Assembly (NCBI GenBank): GCA_017623435.1
Contig: JAGAPD010000009.1
Span: forward strand, 1 to 64,000
Direction: 5' to 3'
DNA length: 64,000 nucleotides
Source of the DNA: Clostridia bacterium
GTDB taxonomy: Bacteria > Bacillota > Clostridia > Christensenellales > Pumilibacteraceae
Positions within the stretch are counted from its first letter, which is position 1. Each line of letters begins with the position of its first letter. The notes beneath the pieces are model-generated. The model made no database searches and was not told where the DNA came from. It worked only from the letters and a program-made list of their open reading frames with translations. Positions 51,678-60,456 of the stretch are shown here, piece by piece. Both the position numbers and the translations under genes were made by a program.

Positions 51678-52634
51678 ATGGACTACGGAAAAATTGCATA
51701 CCTCAAAACGGAGGATATCGAGCGCAGACTAAACGCTATAACCTCTTCAAATAAAAGCGGATGCGAAAGCTGTACGGTCAATCCAGAGCTTGACCTTCGC
51801 CAAGGCGTTTACGAGGTTACGGAGGTTAGCGCGGAGGGTACGGTTACGATACTGCTAAAAGCGACTTTGCGCGCAAACGCTGACGTGGAAGAAAGGCTGT
51901 GCTTGCTCGTCAACGGGCTGGTTGCAGGCAATAGTGACGTGAACTGCAAGGCAGGCGAAACCGTGGAGAGGATCGTGCTGTGTTCAGCGTTCGTGACGGG
52001 TGACGCGACGGTAGGCGTTTCGTGTAACGCGGATATGATTTTAACGAGCGTTCAGGTGCTTTGTATGGGAGCAGGCGTAAGCCTAAAAAAGAGTAACGGT
52101 AGCGCTAACTTGTGCAAAATAGGAGATACGTGGGCGCTCGTTTCGTGTGAAAACGACGACGTCAAGGCGTACTTTTTTGAGGAAAACAACTTCGTGCTTG
52201 AGTCGCCCTATTTTTTAGGTAGGGGTAAATGCGGTGACGTAACCGACTGGAAGGACGGATACGCCTTTTGCTATACGGACAGGGCGGGTAACACCTTCGT
52301 CAGAAGCTTTGACCAAAGCTTAATTAAAAAATTTACGCGCGTAATTTGCATTAATAGCGAAAGCAGCGCGATTACCTCTTACGACGGAAATTTGCTTGTC
52401 GCGTACTGCGAAAAGGGCAAGGTTTACGTTGTAAGAGTGGACGAAACGGGAGGTAAAAGTCAACCGTTGCTCATAAAAAGTAGCGCAAAATGTCGGTCGC
52501 TGTCTTTCGTAAAAAACGCGTCCGTTCCCTCTCTGATTATTTACGACGGACAGCGCTCGCTAATGAAAACGGCTACGGGCGACGGCACGAAAAAGGACGT
52601 TATCAACGTCACCCTGATAACGTCGTTCCCATGA
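51678..52634 (+). CDS. Phage-cluster structural protein, hypothetical (beta-rich)
   Basis: 318 residues, start ATG after AGGAGGAGCGT, 9 nt past the propeller gene. Beta-rich with many short repeats (EVTEVSAEGTVTILLKATL, WALVSCENDDVKAYFFEENN, NLLVAYCEKGKVYVVRV), perhaps a second propeller or a tail-side adaptor/fibre base. No recognisable catalytic motif. It ends 17 nt before the fibre-like gene. Function unknown beyond probable tail or neck structure. Confidence 0.65.
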   Translation: MDYGKIAYLKTEDIERRLNAITSSNKSGCESCTVNPELDLRQGVYEVTEVSAEGTVTILLKATLRANADVEERLCLLVNGLVAGNSDVNCKAGETVERIVLCSAFVTGDATVGVSCNADMILTSVQVLCMGAGVSLKKSNGSANLCKIGDTWALVSCENDDVKAYFFEENNFVLESPYFLGRGKCGDVTDWKDGYAFCYTDRAGNTFVRSFDQSLIKKFTRVICINSESSAITSYDGNLLVAYCEKGKVYVVRVDETGGKSQPLLIKSSAKCRSLSFVKNASVPSLIIYDGQRSLMKTATGDGTKKDVINVTLITSFP

Positions 52635-52651
52635 TAAAAAAGGAGACGATT

Positions 52652-54514
52652 ATGATTCAAGAAAATAAAACGACGCACCACGTACATAACCGTTTTACGA
52701 TATCTAACGGAAAAACGGTGGTTAGCGTTCATAACGAGGTGCTTGATAATCTGCTAAAAACGGTAATGAGTGAAAACACGTACGGCTCGTTTATGGCGAT
52801 AGGTAACGGTAGCTCGCGCAACGGCTACGCGCTTGGATCGAAGCTCGTAGCGTTGCCTACGCGTTTGGGAGAGCATAATTTTGATCCTCAACTGGGTACT
52901 CTTTTTGCCGTATACTACGCGTCCGTTAGCGAAAAGGATATTGCCAACGGACAAAGCGTAAGCGAGATAGGACTTTCTGCTTTAAGCGACGGTAGTGAAA
53001 TCGTTAATTACGTTACGTTCGACGCGGTTGAAAAAATTCAGGGCGAAAGTATCGTTATTAAGGTAGAGGTGTTTTTGCAACAAAAAGCGAGTGAAACGCA
53101 GTTCGTTTGCGGTGAAAACTTATTCGTTAAGGCACTTTTGGGAAGTGAAACCTTGTCGAATAAGACCTTTAAGCTTGGACAGGGGTTAAACGATCACCCT
53201 AATATGCCGATATATAGGTCGTCAACATCAAACATAAGCCGAAAGTTAAACGCGACTATTGCTTTGGAGGGCAACGATATAAAGATAAGAGGCGCGTTTC
53301 CGTCCTCTCCTATTGAGGTTATAGTGCTGATGGACGAAGTGCCCGTGATGCGCGCGCACTTTATTTCGGGCTGGAGCACGCGCACCTACACGGGGACTGT
53401 GCAGGACGCTAAAAGCGTGGATTTGGTGGTAAGGAACATTAGCTACGTGACCTCGATGACGAGCGGAGAAGAGAGCGTAAGCAACTATACTATGCTAAGC
53501 TATCCAGAGTACGCTACCGCTGACAGCATGTCTATTATGGAACAAAAAGTAGAGAAGAACGCTCGCTTTTTGCACGAACCGACGGGTACGTATATCGCCG
53601 TTTGTGGAGAAAGAGAGGTTACGGTGTATAACCTATACGAACGAAAGGTGAACGCTTTATACAAGTGTGAACGCCGTGGAGAGCATTGTGCGTTGTGTAG
53701 TGACGGCTCGCTGTTTATGGCGGGCAACGGTCAATTAGTAGGGTATTTGTTTAAGTCGGGCGTAGCTAAAAAGCACGTGTTTGAAGGCTACGATCCTTAC
53801 GAGGTTGCAGTAGTGAAAACGGGTACGACTTATCTTATCGGGGCGCGAGATAAAACGGGCGTGGACTTTTTGACCTACGACGGCGAAAATCTTGCGCTTA
53901 ACGAACGCGTGGAAATGGGCGAAAAAGGTTTTATGGCACGTGTAAACTTGTGGTTTATAGCGCTTTGCAACAAGTCGCCCTTGCTTGCGAGAGCAAAGGG
54001 GTTGCTTGGTGAAAACGAGCGCGTGGTAAGCTCGCTAACGACCGTTATGAAATCGTCAAGCATTACCCTGCTTAATCTAAAGGACGCGTTTATGGAGCTT
54101 TACCATCCTTCTATGAATAGAATAAGCGTTCAGCACGTTGAGGGCGCGTCAAAGATTTATATGACGGCAGGAACGGCTGAATATCCCATGACTTGCGAAG
54201 AAATAGTCACGATAAGCGAGGGAAATGCGTTAAAGCAAATAGCGTTTACGATAGGCGCGGCGCGGAGCAAGCTTAACCTTTACTTTGACGGCGATTTTAG
54301 ATCTCCTATCGACGTAGCAAATCTGGGCGATTATCTGCTGTTTATGTACGAGGACTGCGTAAAAACGGTTTACTTAACGAACCGAGGAATAAGACTGTAT
54401 TTCCCGTATCTTGCGTCAGGAAGCGCGATAAGTTATAGCGCAATAGTGGGCACTACGCCTTCGCCCGTGGGCGGAACGCTTAACGCGAGCATTACGGTGC
54501 GCTTAGGAGGATAA
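52652..54514 (+). CDS. Large tail-fibre/receptor-side structural protein, hypothetical
   Basis: 620 residues. ATG 52652 follows AAAAAAGGAGACGATT; an upstream in-frame extension overlaps the previous gene and is rejected. The N-terminal part (HHVHNRFTISNGKTVVSVHN, then MSENTYGSFMAIGNGSSRNG) resembles tail-fibre or baseplate-side attachment domains; the middle and C-terminal parts are beta-rich with propeller-like stretches (YNLYERKVNALYKC, GTTYLIGARDKTGVDFL). It is the largest product of the 3' half of the cluster. Role in host recognition is inferred from size and position only. Confidence 0.6.
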   Translation: MIQENKTTHHVHNRFTISNGKTVVSVHNEVLDNLLKTVMSENTYGSFMAIGNGSSRNGYALGSKLVALPTRLGEHNFDPQLGTLFAVYYASVSEKDIANGQSVSEIGLSALSDGSEIVNYVTFDAVEKIQGESIVIKVEVFLQQKASETQFVCGENLFVKALLGSETLSNKTFKLGQGLNDHPNMPIYRSSTSNISRKLNATIALEGNDIKIRGAFPSSPIEVIVLMDEVPVMRAHFISGWSTRTYTGTVQDAKSVDLVVRNISYVTSMTSGEESVSNYTMLSYPEYATADSMSIMEQKVEKNARFLHEPTGTYIAVCGEREVTVYNLYERKVNALYKCERRGEHCALCSDGSLFMAGNGQLVGYLFKSGVAKKHVFEGYDPYEVAVVKTGTTYLIGARDKTGVDFLTYDGENLALNERVEMGEKGFMARVNLWFIALCNKSPLLARAKGLLGENERVVSSLTTVMKSSSITLLNLKDAFMELYHPSMNRISVQHVEGASKIYMTAGTAEYPMTCEEIVTISEGNALKQIAFTIGAARSKLNLYFDGDFRSPIDVANLGDYLLFMYEDCVKTVYLTNRGIRLYFPYLASGSAISYSAIVGTTPSPVGGTLNASITVRLGG

Positions 54515-54516
54515 AA

Positions 54517-54762
54517 ATGCTTTTTTTGGATAACGAAATAGTTTTAGGAAGGGGTCGCGTCAGTAGCGCGAGAGTAAACGAAAGTGGCGATACGGGATTC
54601 GTGATGGATATTGCCGGCGCGCTGGTTTACAAGGCCATACCTGCCGGCTCAAAGCAACCGTTATTTACCACGGGGCAAATAATCAGTTACGCGGACGACT
54701 GCTTCGTACTTGATAACGGTCTACTGCATCGGCGAGGGGAGTACTCTTATGAACCGAAATAG
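54517..54762 (+). CDS. Small phage-cluster protein, hypothetical
   Basis: 81 residues, ATG two bases after the fibre-like stop, with GGAGG inside the preceding gene end. Contains a beta-hairpin rich sequence (GFVMDIAGALVYKAIPAGSKQP). No known motif. Its 3' end overlaps a possible small Arg-rich frame. Confidence 0.6.
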   Translation: MLFLDNEIVLGRGRVSSARVNESGDTGFVMDIAGALVYKAIPAGSKQPLFTTGQIISYADDCFVLDNGLLHRRGEYSYEPK

Positions 54763-54910
54763 AATAAGGCAATTAAAGTCGATAGTGCGTCGACACGTCC
54801 GCAGACTTTATTATTATGAATTAAAACGACAAGGAGAAATCAACAATGGATATTGGAACGTATATTCGCGACGTGATCAACAAGGCTCAGGGCAAAGAGC
54901 CGACGATTGA
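54749..54910 (+). CDS. Possible small Arg-rich protein overlapping its neighbours
   Basis: ATG 54749 follows GAGGGGAGTACTCTT, a strong ribosome site, and encodes 53 residues beginning MNRNRIRQLKSIVRRHVRRL. It fills the gap between the two neighbouring genes but overlaps both, the second by 65 bases in another frame. The strong basic character might suit a nucleic-acid-binding virion protein. Could be spurious. Confidence 0.35.
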   Translation: MNRNRIRQLKSIVRRHVRRLYYYELKRQGEINNGYWNVYSRRDQQGSGQRADD

Positions 54911-55778
54911 TTACACGGACACGATTGAACAGCTTACGGCGATTACGAACAAAAACACGCTACCGCAAAAGCCCGATCTTGAAGTAGGCGAAAAGTACGA
55001 GCGACTTGACTATTCTGCGCCTACCAAAGAGCAAATCGAGCAAAGCGCCGTCGCTAACTTGTCCGAGTACAAGCAGGCAGGCGAGAAGAGCATCGAGAAC
55101 GAAATTTCCGCTCTGCTTGAAAAGTACTCAGCGCAAAAGACGGGCAACGACGAAAGCTACGAAAAGATGCTAAAAAGCCTTTCCGACGCTTACGAAATGG
55201 CGGTGGAGAGCGCAAGCAACGACGCGCTTAAACGCGGTCTTGCCCGTTCGTCCATAGCCGTCAACACGGTTTCGGCGATCGAGGGCGAGCACGCGAAAGA
55301 GAAAAGCGCGCTTATGCGCGAGCACGAGCAAAAATTGCGCGAGATTGACGACGAGATTGCTATGCTTGAAGTTAAAAAGCAAAAGGCGCTTGACGACTTC
55401 AACGTTGCTTACACGGCGCGACTTACCGAGCAGATTGACAAGCTGAAAGCGGAGAGCGCGCAAAAGCAAGCCGAGGTGGTAAAGTACAATAATTCGCTTA
55501 CCGAAAAGGAACGCGAAGAGGAAATTAAACGCGAAAAAGCGGAGTCCGAACTTTACACTCAGGCGCTTGAGCAAAAGAAGGCGGAAGATAAGATGAAGAG
55601 TAAGTTGACCGAGCAAGAGCAGGACGCGCAGTATCAGGAGGTTTACGGCGTACTGCGTGATAAATTGCTCACGCTTTCGCCTACGCAGGCGCAAAGGGAG
55701 GTTATCTCTAACCCCATTTACCGCACCTACCTGTCCGACGCGTACTACTACAAGCTGTATAACGAATTCGCCAGATAA
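54846..55778 (+). CDS. Long coiled-coil phage-cluster protein
   Basis: 310 residues; ATG after AAGGAGAAATCAACA. After a mixed N-terminus (DVINKAQGKEPTIDYTDTIEQ), residues about 75-265 are almost continuous charged helix (EKYSAQKTGNDESYEKMLKS, KKQKALDDFNVAYTARLTEQI, EKEREEEIKREKAE), then a short globular end NPIYRTYLSDAYYYKLYNEF. Lengths and charge suit an internal ejection protein, a tail needle-like rod or a scaffold. It is far too short for a tape measure of a long-tailed phage. Confidence 0.65.
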   Translation: MDIGTYIRDVINKAQGKEPTIDYTDTIEQLTAITNKNTLPQKPDLEVGEKYERLDYSAPTKEQIEQSAVANLSEYKQAGEKSIENEISALLEKYSAQKTGNDESYEKMLKSLSDAYEMAVESASNDALKRGLARSSIAVNTVSAIEGEHAKEKSALMREHEQKLREIDDEIAMLEVKKQKALDDFNVAYTARLTEQIDKLKAESAQKQAEVVKYNNSLTEKEREEEIKREKAESELYTQALEQKKAEDKMKSKLTEQEQDAQYQEVYGVLRDKLLTLSPTQAQREVISNPIYRTYLSDAYYYKLYNEFAR

Positions 55779-55822
55779 AAACTAACGATACGGGAAAGGA
55801 GTGGGCTGGGGAAGGAGAATAA

Positions 55823-56314
55823 ATGGAAAACATTATTAACAGTATTCGCAATCTTTTTACGACCTACGGATTCCGTTGCGCGTCTATCGTGGTCGCAACC
55901 ATTCTGATCGTAAATTTGATTAAAAAGCCTATCGTCAAAAAGGCAAACGATTTAGCACAAAAGTCGGGTATGGACAAATCGGTGGTTACTAAAAACTTAA
56001 CCTTTTTGCCCGTCGCCGTCGCTTTCGTGCTCGAAACTTTAGTGACGCTCGTGTGCGTAAAATTTGATTTTTTAGCGCTTGATTTTGGGCGTATCACCTC
56101 TTGCGCCGTTACTTACGGAGCGCTTGCAATTGCTACTTACGAGAGCGTAAAAAAGCATTTGGAGGCGTACGCATCCGCTAAAAACGGTAGCGTAGAAAAG
56201 GACGAAAAAACTACGGTTTCGTCCTCGCCTACGCAAAATTTAGATAAAGAAAAAAGCACTCAAAATAGCAAAACGGCAGAGGACGTACCCGTCCATTTTG
56301 ACGTAAACGGCTAA
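55823..56314 (+). CDS. Holin-like small membrane protein
   Basis: 163 residues with about three hydrophobic segments (SIVVATILIVNLI, TFLPVAVAFVLETLVTLVCV, CAVTYGALAIATY) and a hydrophilic C-terminal tail rich in Lys, Ser, Thr and Asp. Last gene of the phage cluster, where phages encode holins, but no endolysin gene accompanies it. It could also be an ordinary small membrane protein. ATG after GGGGAAGGAGAATAA. Confidence 0.5.
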   Translation: MENIINSIRNLFTTYGFRCASIVVATILIVNLIKKPIVKKANDLAQKSGMDKSVVTKNLTFLPVAVAFVLETLVTLVCVKFDFLALDFGRITSCAVTYGALAIATYESVKKHLEAYASAKNGSVEKDEKTTVSSSPTQNLDKEKSTQNSKTAEDVPVHFDVNG

Positions 56315-56318
56315 AAAA

Positions 56319-56353
56319 CAAACGAACGAATCCTTTTGGGGTTCGTTCGTTTG
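56319..56353. terminator. Bidirectional terminator closing phage cluster and kinase gene
   Basis: CAAACGAACGAA and TTCGTTCGTTTG, perfect 12-bp stem with an 11-base loop; A run on one side and T-rich sequence on the other suit both strands. Confidence 0.85.
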
Positions 56354-56369
56354 CACTTTTAAATGGAAA

Positions 56370-57644
56370 CTATTTTCTTTTTAGCTTGTCTGCTAATTGC
56401 TTAGGAAAAGCTTTGTCGTATTTGCGAGTAACCTTTTTATATCTTTCGTCTTGGGAAAGCGCGTAGTTTGGTTCGTTTTCCTTTTTTTCTACTACGCGAG
56501 AGGGTGTAGAAATACCGATACGGTCTTTTATCGTTTGCGCGGTGCGTTTTCTTTGGATTTTGATATCACGTGCGTTGACCGTAGGCGATCTTTCCATTTT
56601 CTTTTCGCGCTCGCTCGTGCCCTGACGCGCGCTCATTGCCGCGTCCTTACGAACGGATGAGAATGAGTAATAATCGTTTTCACCGTACAGATCGTCGATT
56701 AGCGTATCCATCATTTTGTAGCGATCCTTTGCAAAAACGGCAAGCGCCTTCATAAGTGCTTGTTCGGCTTTTGGATGGATTTCAACGCCCAGCTTTGAGG
56801 GCGGAAGGACTGTGTCCTCGTAAATGCGCTGGATGCTTTCAGGCATAATTATTCCCGTCATGCAGTAGTACAGCGTAACGCCCAGCGCGTAAATATCCGT
56901 CCACGGACCTTGCTCGCCCGTCGCGCGATACTGTTCCTCGGGCGCAAAGCCTTGTTTAAGCACGATAGAGGCGTCGTCGCGGTCGCCGTTTGAGTGTTTA
57001 GCCGCGCCAAAGTCGATAAGCTTGACTTCGCCCTCGCGCGTGATAAGCACGTTATCGGGCGAAATATCGCGGTGAATAAGTCCAGTCGCGTGTAGTCCGC
57101 GCAACGAGAGAATAACGGGCTTTAGGATGGTAAAAGCGTCGGGAGCGGTCAATTTTCCCTTGCGCTTGACGTAGCTTTTCAGCGAAATACCGTCCAAAAA
57201 TTCCATAACTATGTACGCGGTGGAGTTAGCCGAGAAGAAGTTAAGAACCTCAACTATACCGCTATGGTCGGTAATTTTAGAAAGGTTTTGCGCCTCGTCG
57301 ATAAAGCGTTTCAGTCCGCGGTTGGTGGGCGCGTGATTTTGCTTTGAGTTGATAATAACCTTGTCTGAGCGCGGATCGCGCGTGACGTAACCGCTTGGGT
57401 AATATTCCTTGATAGCGACCTTTTTGGCGGTCTGCGTGTCCCAGGCACGGTAAGTAATACCAAAACCGCCTTCGCCTATCGCCTTGTCAATAACGTAGCG
57501 CTTCTGAAGTACCGTCCTGCGCTTTAAGTGGTGCGCAGGAGTGGGGGAGTCGTCCTCCTTTTTTCCGCACGAAACGCACACTCTATCTCCGTTTAGAGTG
57601 CCAAAGCAAAAAAGACATATATCGTTGTTCCTTCTCTGTGCCAT
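56370..57644 (-). CDS. Ser/Thr protein kinase with N-terminal zinc ribbon
   Basis: 424 residues. A zinc ribbon (Cys10-x2-Cys13 and Cys23-x2-Cys26) precedes a Hanks-type kinase domain: Gly-rich GEGGFG (57-62), Lys79 in VAIKEYY, catalytic HRDISPDN, Mg-binding DFGAAK and APEEQYRATGEQGPWTDIYALG. Residues beyond about 330 are a charged, low-complexity tail. There are no PASTA repeats or membrane segment, so it is not PrkC-like. Its ATG is directly after the PP2C stop. The pair forms a reversible phosphorylation switch whose targets are unknown. It lies next to the phage cluster but on the opposite strand. Confidence 0.92.
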   Translation of the reverse strand: MAQRRNNDICLFCFGTLNGDRVCVSCGKKEDDSPTPAHHLKRRTVLQKRYVIDKAIGEGGFGITYRAWDTQTAKKVAIKEYYPSGYVTRDPRSDKVIINSKQNHAPTNRGLKRFIDEAQNLSKITDHSGIVEVLNFFSANSTAYIVMEFLDGISLKSYVKRKGKLTAPDAFTILKPVILSLRGLHATGLIHRDISPDNVLITREGEVKLIDFGAAKHSNGDRDDASIVLKQGFAPEEQYRATGEQGPWTDIYALGVTLYYCMTGIIMPESIQRIYEDTVLPPSKLGVEIHPKAEQALMKALAVFAKDRYKMMDTLIDDLYGENDYYSFSSVRKDAAMSARQGTSEREKKMERSPTVNARDIKIQRKRTAQTIKDRIGISTPSRVVEKKENEPNYALSQDERYKKVTRKYDKAFPKQLADKLKRK

Positions 57645-58397
57645 TTATCTTTCGTCCGTGACCTCGTCCTCGTTAAAGCGCGCTAAAATAGCCGTGTAGT
57701 TGTCGCAGTCGTCCGTGTAGCGAGTAAGCAAAAATTTCTCCATCTCGTTAAGCGCGTCGTCCGCGTTTTGGTTACGTTTAAGGGCATACGTCATCTCCGT
57801 TTCGCGTACGTGCTCCCAAAATCCGTCCGTGCAGATAAGCACGCTGTCGCTCGGCTCGTAGCCCACGTGAATTTTGAAATCGGGCTGAAGGTAGTAGTCC
57901 GAGCCTAATACTCTCGTCAGCTTATTTTGGTCCTTGTGTCCCACGATTTCGCTGGGTGAAATTTCACCGCGGTCAACCGCAGCGCGGGCAAGAGAGTGAT
58001 CCTTTGAGTAAAAGCGTAGCTTGTTATTCCTGAAAAAGTATACGCGCGTATCGCCCTCGTGCGCGACGATAAAACGGTGGTTGTCCGCAATCATAATAGA
58101 GAGGGTAGTGCAACCGTTTTTCTTGGTGGCGCGCTTGGCTTTTAGGATAGCTTCGTGAGCGTCGCGGAAAAATACGTTCATAACCGTACCCGAAAAAACG
58201 TCGCTTTCCTTTTCGACGTAACGGCAAAAATCGGCAAGCACGCTCTTTACCGCCGTTTCGCTTGCAATCTCGCTACCGTCGTACGCGCCCAGTCCGTCAG
58301 CTACGGCTATGCAAGTCATACCGTTAATTTGCACGAAGTCGGCGTAGTCCTGGTTATGTGGGCGTGAGCCCGTTTTCGTAATTTTCCCGATTTTCAA
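57645..58397 (-). CDS. PP2C-type Ser/Thr protein phosphatase
   Basis: 250 residues of the PPM/PP2C family: SRPHNQDYADF (Asp of the first metal pair), CIAVADGLGAYDGSE (second Asp motif, usual DGxG..), VAHEGDTRVYFF (the GDSR-like motif), ICTDGFWEHVRE and NYTAILARF (final Asp-Asn). It removes phosphates put on by the adjacent kinase. ATG after AGGAGCATAAT. First gene of the two-gene operon, divergent from the purine permease. Cytoplasmic. Confidence 0.92.
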   Translation of the reverse strand: MKIGKITKTGSRPHNQDYADFVQINGMTCIAVADGLGAYDGSEIASETAVKSVLADFCRYVEKESDVFSGTVMNVFFRDAHEAILKAKRATKKNGCTTLSIMIADNHRFIVAHEGDTRVYFFRNNKLRFYSKDHSLARAAVDRGEISPSEIVGHKDQNKLTRVLGSDYYLQPDFKIHVGYEPSDSVLICTDGFWEHVRETEMTYALKRNQNADDALNEMEKFLLTRYTDDCDNYTAILARFNEDEVTDER

Positions 58398-58563
58398 TAT
58401 TATGCTCCTAAAATTTCGTCGTTTACATTCTATATTATACCGCGATAACGCAAAATAATCAAGCGATTTTGAAATTAAGTGAATTTAGACGAAAGATTTT
58501 GCGCAAAAAGTGCAATAAAAAGTAAAATCAACTCGCTTTTTAACGAAAATAGCGCGTAATTGT

Positions 58564-58593
58564 TTGACAACTTTGTGAAAACTGTGTTAAAAT
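58564..58593 (+). promoter_or_regulatory. Promoter of the riboswitch-permease transcript
   Basis: TTGACA at 58564-58569 and TAAAAT at 58588-58593, spacing 18 bp. The transcript starts about 58600, just ahead of the aptamer. Confidence 0.75.
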
Positions 58594-58617
58594 TAGTTAT
58601 ATTTATTTTTTGCGTAC

Positions 58618-58684
58618 CCGATATAATATGAAGAATAGGGTTTCATAGTTTCTACCAAAGCGCCAAATTTGCTTTGACTATCGG
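58618..58684 (+). promoter_or_regulatory. Purine riboswitch aptamer (guanine/xanthine class)
   Basis: Folds as the purine aptamer: P1 CCGATA/TATCGG, J1/2 TAAT, P2 ATGAA/TTCAT with loop GAATAGGGT, J2/3 AGTTTCTACC, P3 AAAGC/GCTTT, J3/1 GACTA. The C in GACTA is the position that pairs with guanine-type ligands (U in adenine switches). The two loops differ somewhat from the usual GATATGG/CCGTAAA pair. An intrinsic terminator at 58720 follows, so it should switch off the purine permease when the ligand is plentiful. Confidence 0.85.
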
Positions 58685-58719
58685 CAGAATAACGAACGCT
58701 ATTTTATTATTTTATATCG

Positions 58720-58744
58720 GTCACACTAAAGGTGTGGCTTTTTT
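58720..58744 (+). terminator. Riboswitch expression-platform terminator
   Basis: GTCACAC-TAAAG-GTGTGGC followed by six T, in the leader between the aptamer and the permease ATG. Confidence 0.75.
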
Positions 58745-58805
58745 CATTTTGGATACTTCGGCGAACGCCGTGTATTAAAATAATTTTTTTATAGGAGTGT
58801 TTCTT

Positions 58806-60431
58806 ATGAGTGAAGACATGAACAACAACGTTCAAGAAACCACCGAAACTACCGCAACGCCTGAAAAGAAAACCTTTGGCAAGCGTCTTGACGGATTTTT
58901 CGGTATCACGGCTCGTGGAAGCTCGTTCAGAACGGAAATCGTTGCAGGTATCGTTACTTTCCTTGCAATGTGCTACATTCTGACGGTAAACCCCAACCAG
59001 TTCTTCTACGCAGGTACTGCTGACGGAAGATGGACCGCCGTGTTTATGGCAACCGCGTTCGGTGCTATTATCGGTACGCTTTTGATGGCTTTTTGGGCAA
59101 AACTTCCCCTTGCACAGGCTTCTGGTATGGGACTTAACTCGCTGGTTGGTACTATTATCGGTGGTGGCATTGGCTCATTCAGTATTTACGTATTTGAATT
59201 CAGCCTTGCTAACGCTATGGCAATGGTACTTATCTCGGGTGTGCTTTTCCTTCTTCTTTCGGTTATTTCGATTAAAGGAAAATCCCTTCGTCAATATATT
59301 TTCGAAGGCATCCCCGCAGGTATTCGTACTGCTATCCCCGTAGGTATCGGCTTGTTCATTGCGTACATCGGTTTCCAAAACGCAGGCGTTATCGTAACCA
59401 ACGGCTTTACCCAAGTAGGTATGATTGACTTTACGAACTGGGCTGAACAACTTAAAAACTGGGGTCAATTGATTCCTGGTACTGTTCCTGGTGAGTCTAT
59501 TCAAATCAATGCTGTTTATGCTACCGTTCAATCCGCAATCGTTTGCTTGGTAGGTCTTATCCTTATCGCAGTTCTTTCGCATTGCAAAGTTAAGGGTGCT
59601 ATCATCTTTGGTATCTTGGGTGCAACCCTTCTTGGTATTCCCCTTGGCGTTACCAACGTTAACATCATTACTGGTTCTGAATCTGGTATTTCTTGGGCGT
59701 TCTGGGAAAACTTCGCTAACTACTTCAGCTTTGGCGAAAACGGCGTATTCGGTATTGCATTTACCGGATTCGGCTTCCCCGAAGGTTCGCTCTTCACCGT
59801 AATCATGCTTATCATTTCTATGTGCATGATTGATATGTTCGATACGATGGGTACTTGCGTAGGTTGCTGTTCCGCTGCTGGTCTTATGGACGAGAAGGGT
59901 GTTCCCCTTAACTACGACAAGATTATGTACGCTGACTCCATCGCTACCTGCACGGGTGCTATGCTTGGTACTTCTACCGTAACCACCTTCGTTGAATCGG
60001 GCGCAGGCGTAGCTGCAGGCGGAAAGACCGGTCTTACCGCTCTTACTACCGCAATTATGTTCTTCCTTGCAATCTTCCTTCTTCCCGTATTCGCTATGAT
60101 TCCCAGCGCAGCGGCTGCATCCGCGCTTATTTACGTTGGCGTGCTCATGATGAAGGGCGTTAAGAACATTAATTTCAGCGATATCCGCGTAGCAGTTCCC
60201 GCTTTCCTTGCAATCGCAATTATGCCCCTTGGCTATTCGATTACGAAGGGTATCGGTATGGCTATTCTTTCTTACGTTGTTATCAGCGTAATCGCTTACG
60301 TTATTGATATCATTAAGTACGCAGTATCCAAGAAAGAAGATAAGGTTAAACCCGCTTGGGAAGTATCTATCGTTACGATTATCGTAGCAGTTCTCTTCGT
60401 GGTTTACTTCTTCGTTCCCACCGTACTTTAA
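58806..60431 (+). CDS. NCS2-family purine permease (AzgA/PbuG-like)
   Basis: 541 residues, about 13 membrane segments. Motifs of the AzgA-type hypoxanthine/guanine permeases: FGITARGSSFRTEIVAGIVTFLAMCYIL at the start (written here as its two halves FGITARGSS and EIVAGIVTF), LAQASGMGLNSL, ISMCMIDMFDTMGTCVGCC, ESGAGVAAGGKTGLTAL. It imports purine bases with protons. ATG 58806 after AGGAGTGTTTCTT. Control by the purine riboswitch upstream agrees with the substrate. Codon use suggests good expression. A terminator follows at 60457. Confidence 0.92.
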   Translation: MSEDMNNNVQETTETTATPEKKTFGKRLDGFFGITARGSSFRTEIVAGIVTFLAMCYILTVNPNQFFYAGTADGRWTAVFMATAFGAIIGTLLMAFWAKLPLAQASGMGLNSLVGTIIGGGIGSFSIYVFEFSLANAMAMVLISGVLFLLLSVISIKGKSLRQYIFEGIPAGIRTAIPVGIGLFIAYIGFQNAGVIVTNGFTQVGMIDFTNWAEQLKNWGQLIPGTVPGESIQINAVYATVQSAIVCLVGLILIAVLSHCKVKGAIIFGILGATLLGIPLGVTNVNIITGSESGISWAFWENFANYFSFGENGVFGIAFTGFGFPEGSLFTVIMLIISMCMIDMFDTMGTCVGCCSAAGLMDEKGVPLNYDKIMYADSIATCTGAMLGTSTVTTFVESGAGVAAGGKTGLTALTTAIMFFLAIFLLPVFAMIPSAAAASALIYVGVLMMKGVKNINFSDIRVAVPAFLAIAIMPLGYSITKGIGMAILSYVVISVIAYVIDIIKYAVSKKEDKVKPAWEVSIVTIIVAVLFVVYFFVPTVL

Positions 60432-60456
60432 TTTTCGGCTAATCTAAAAGATTAAC

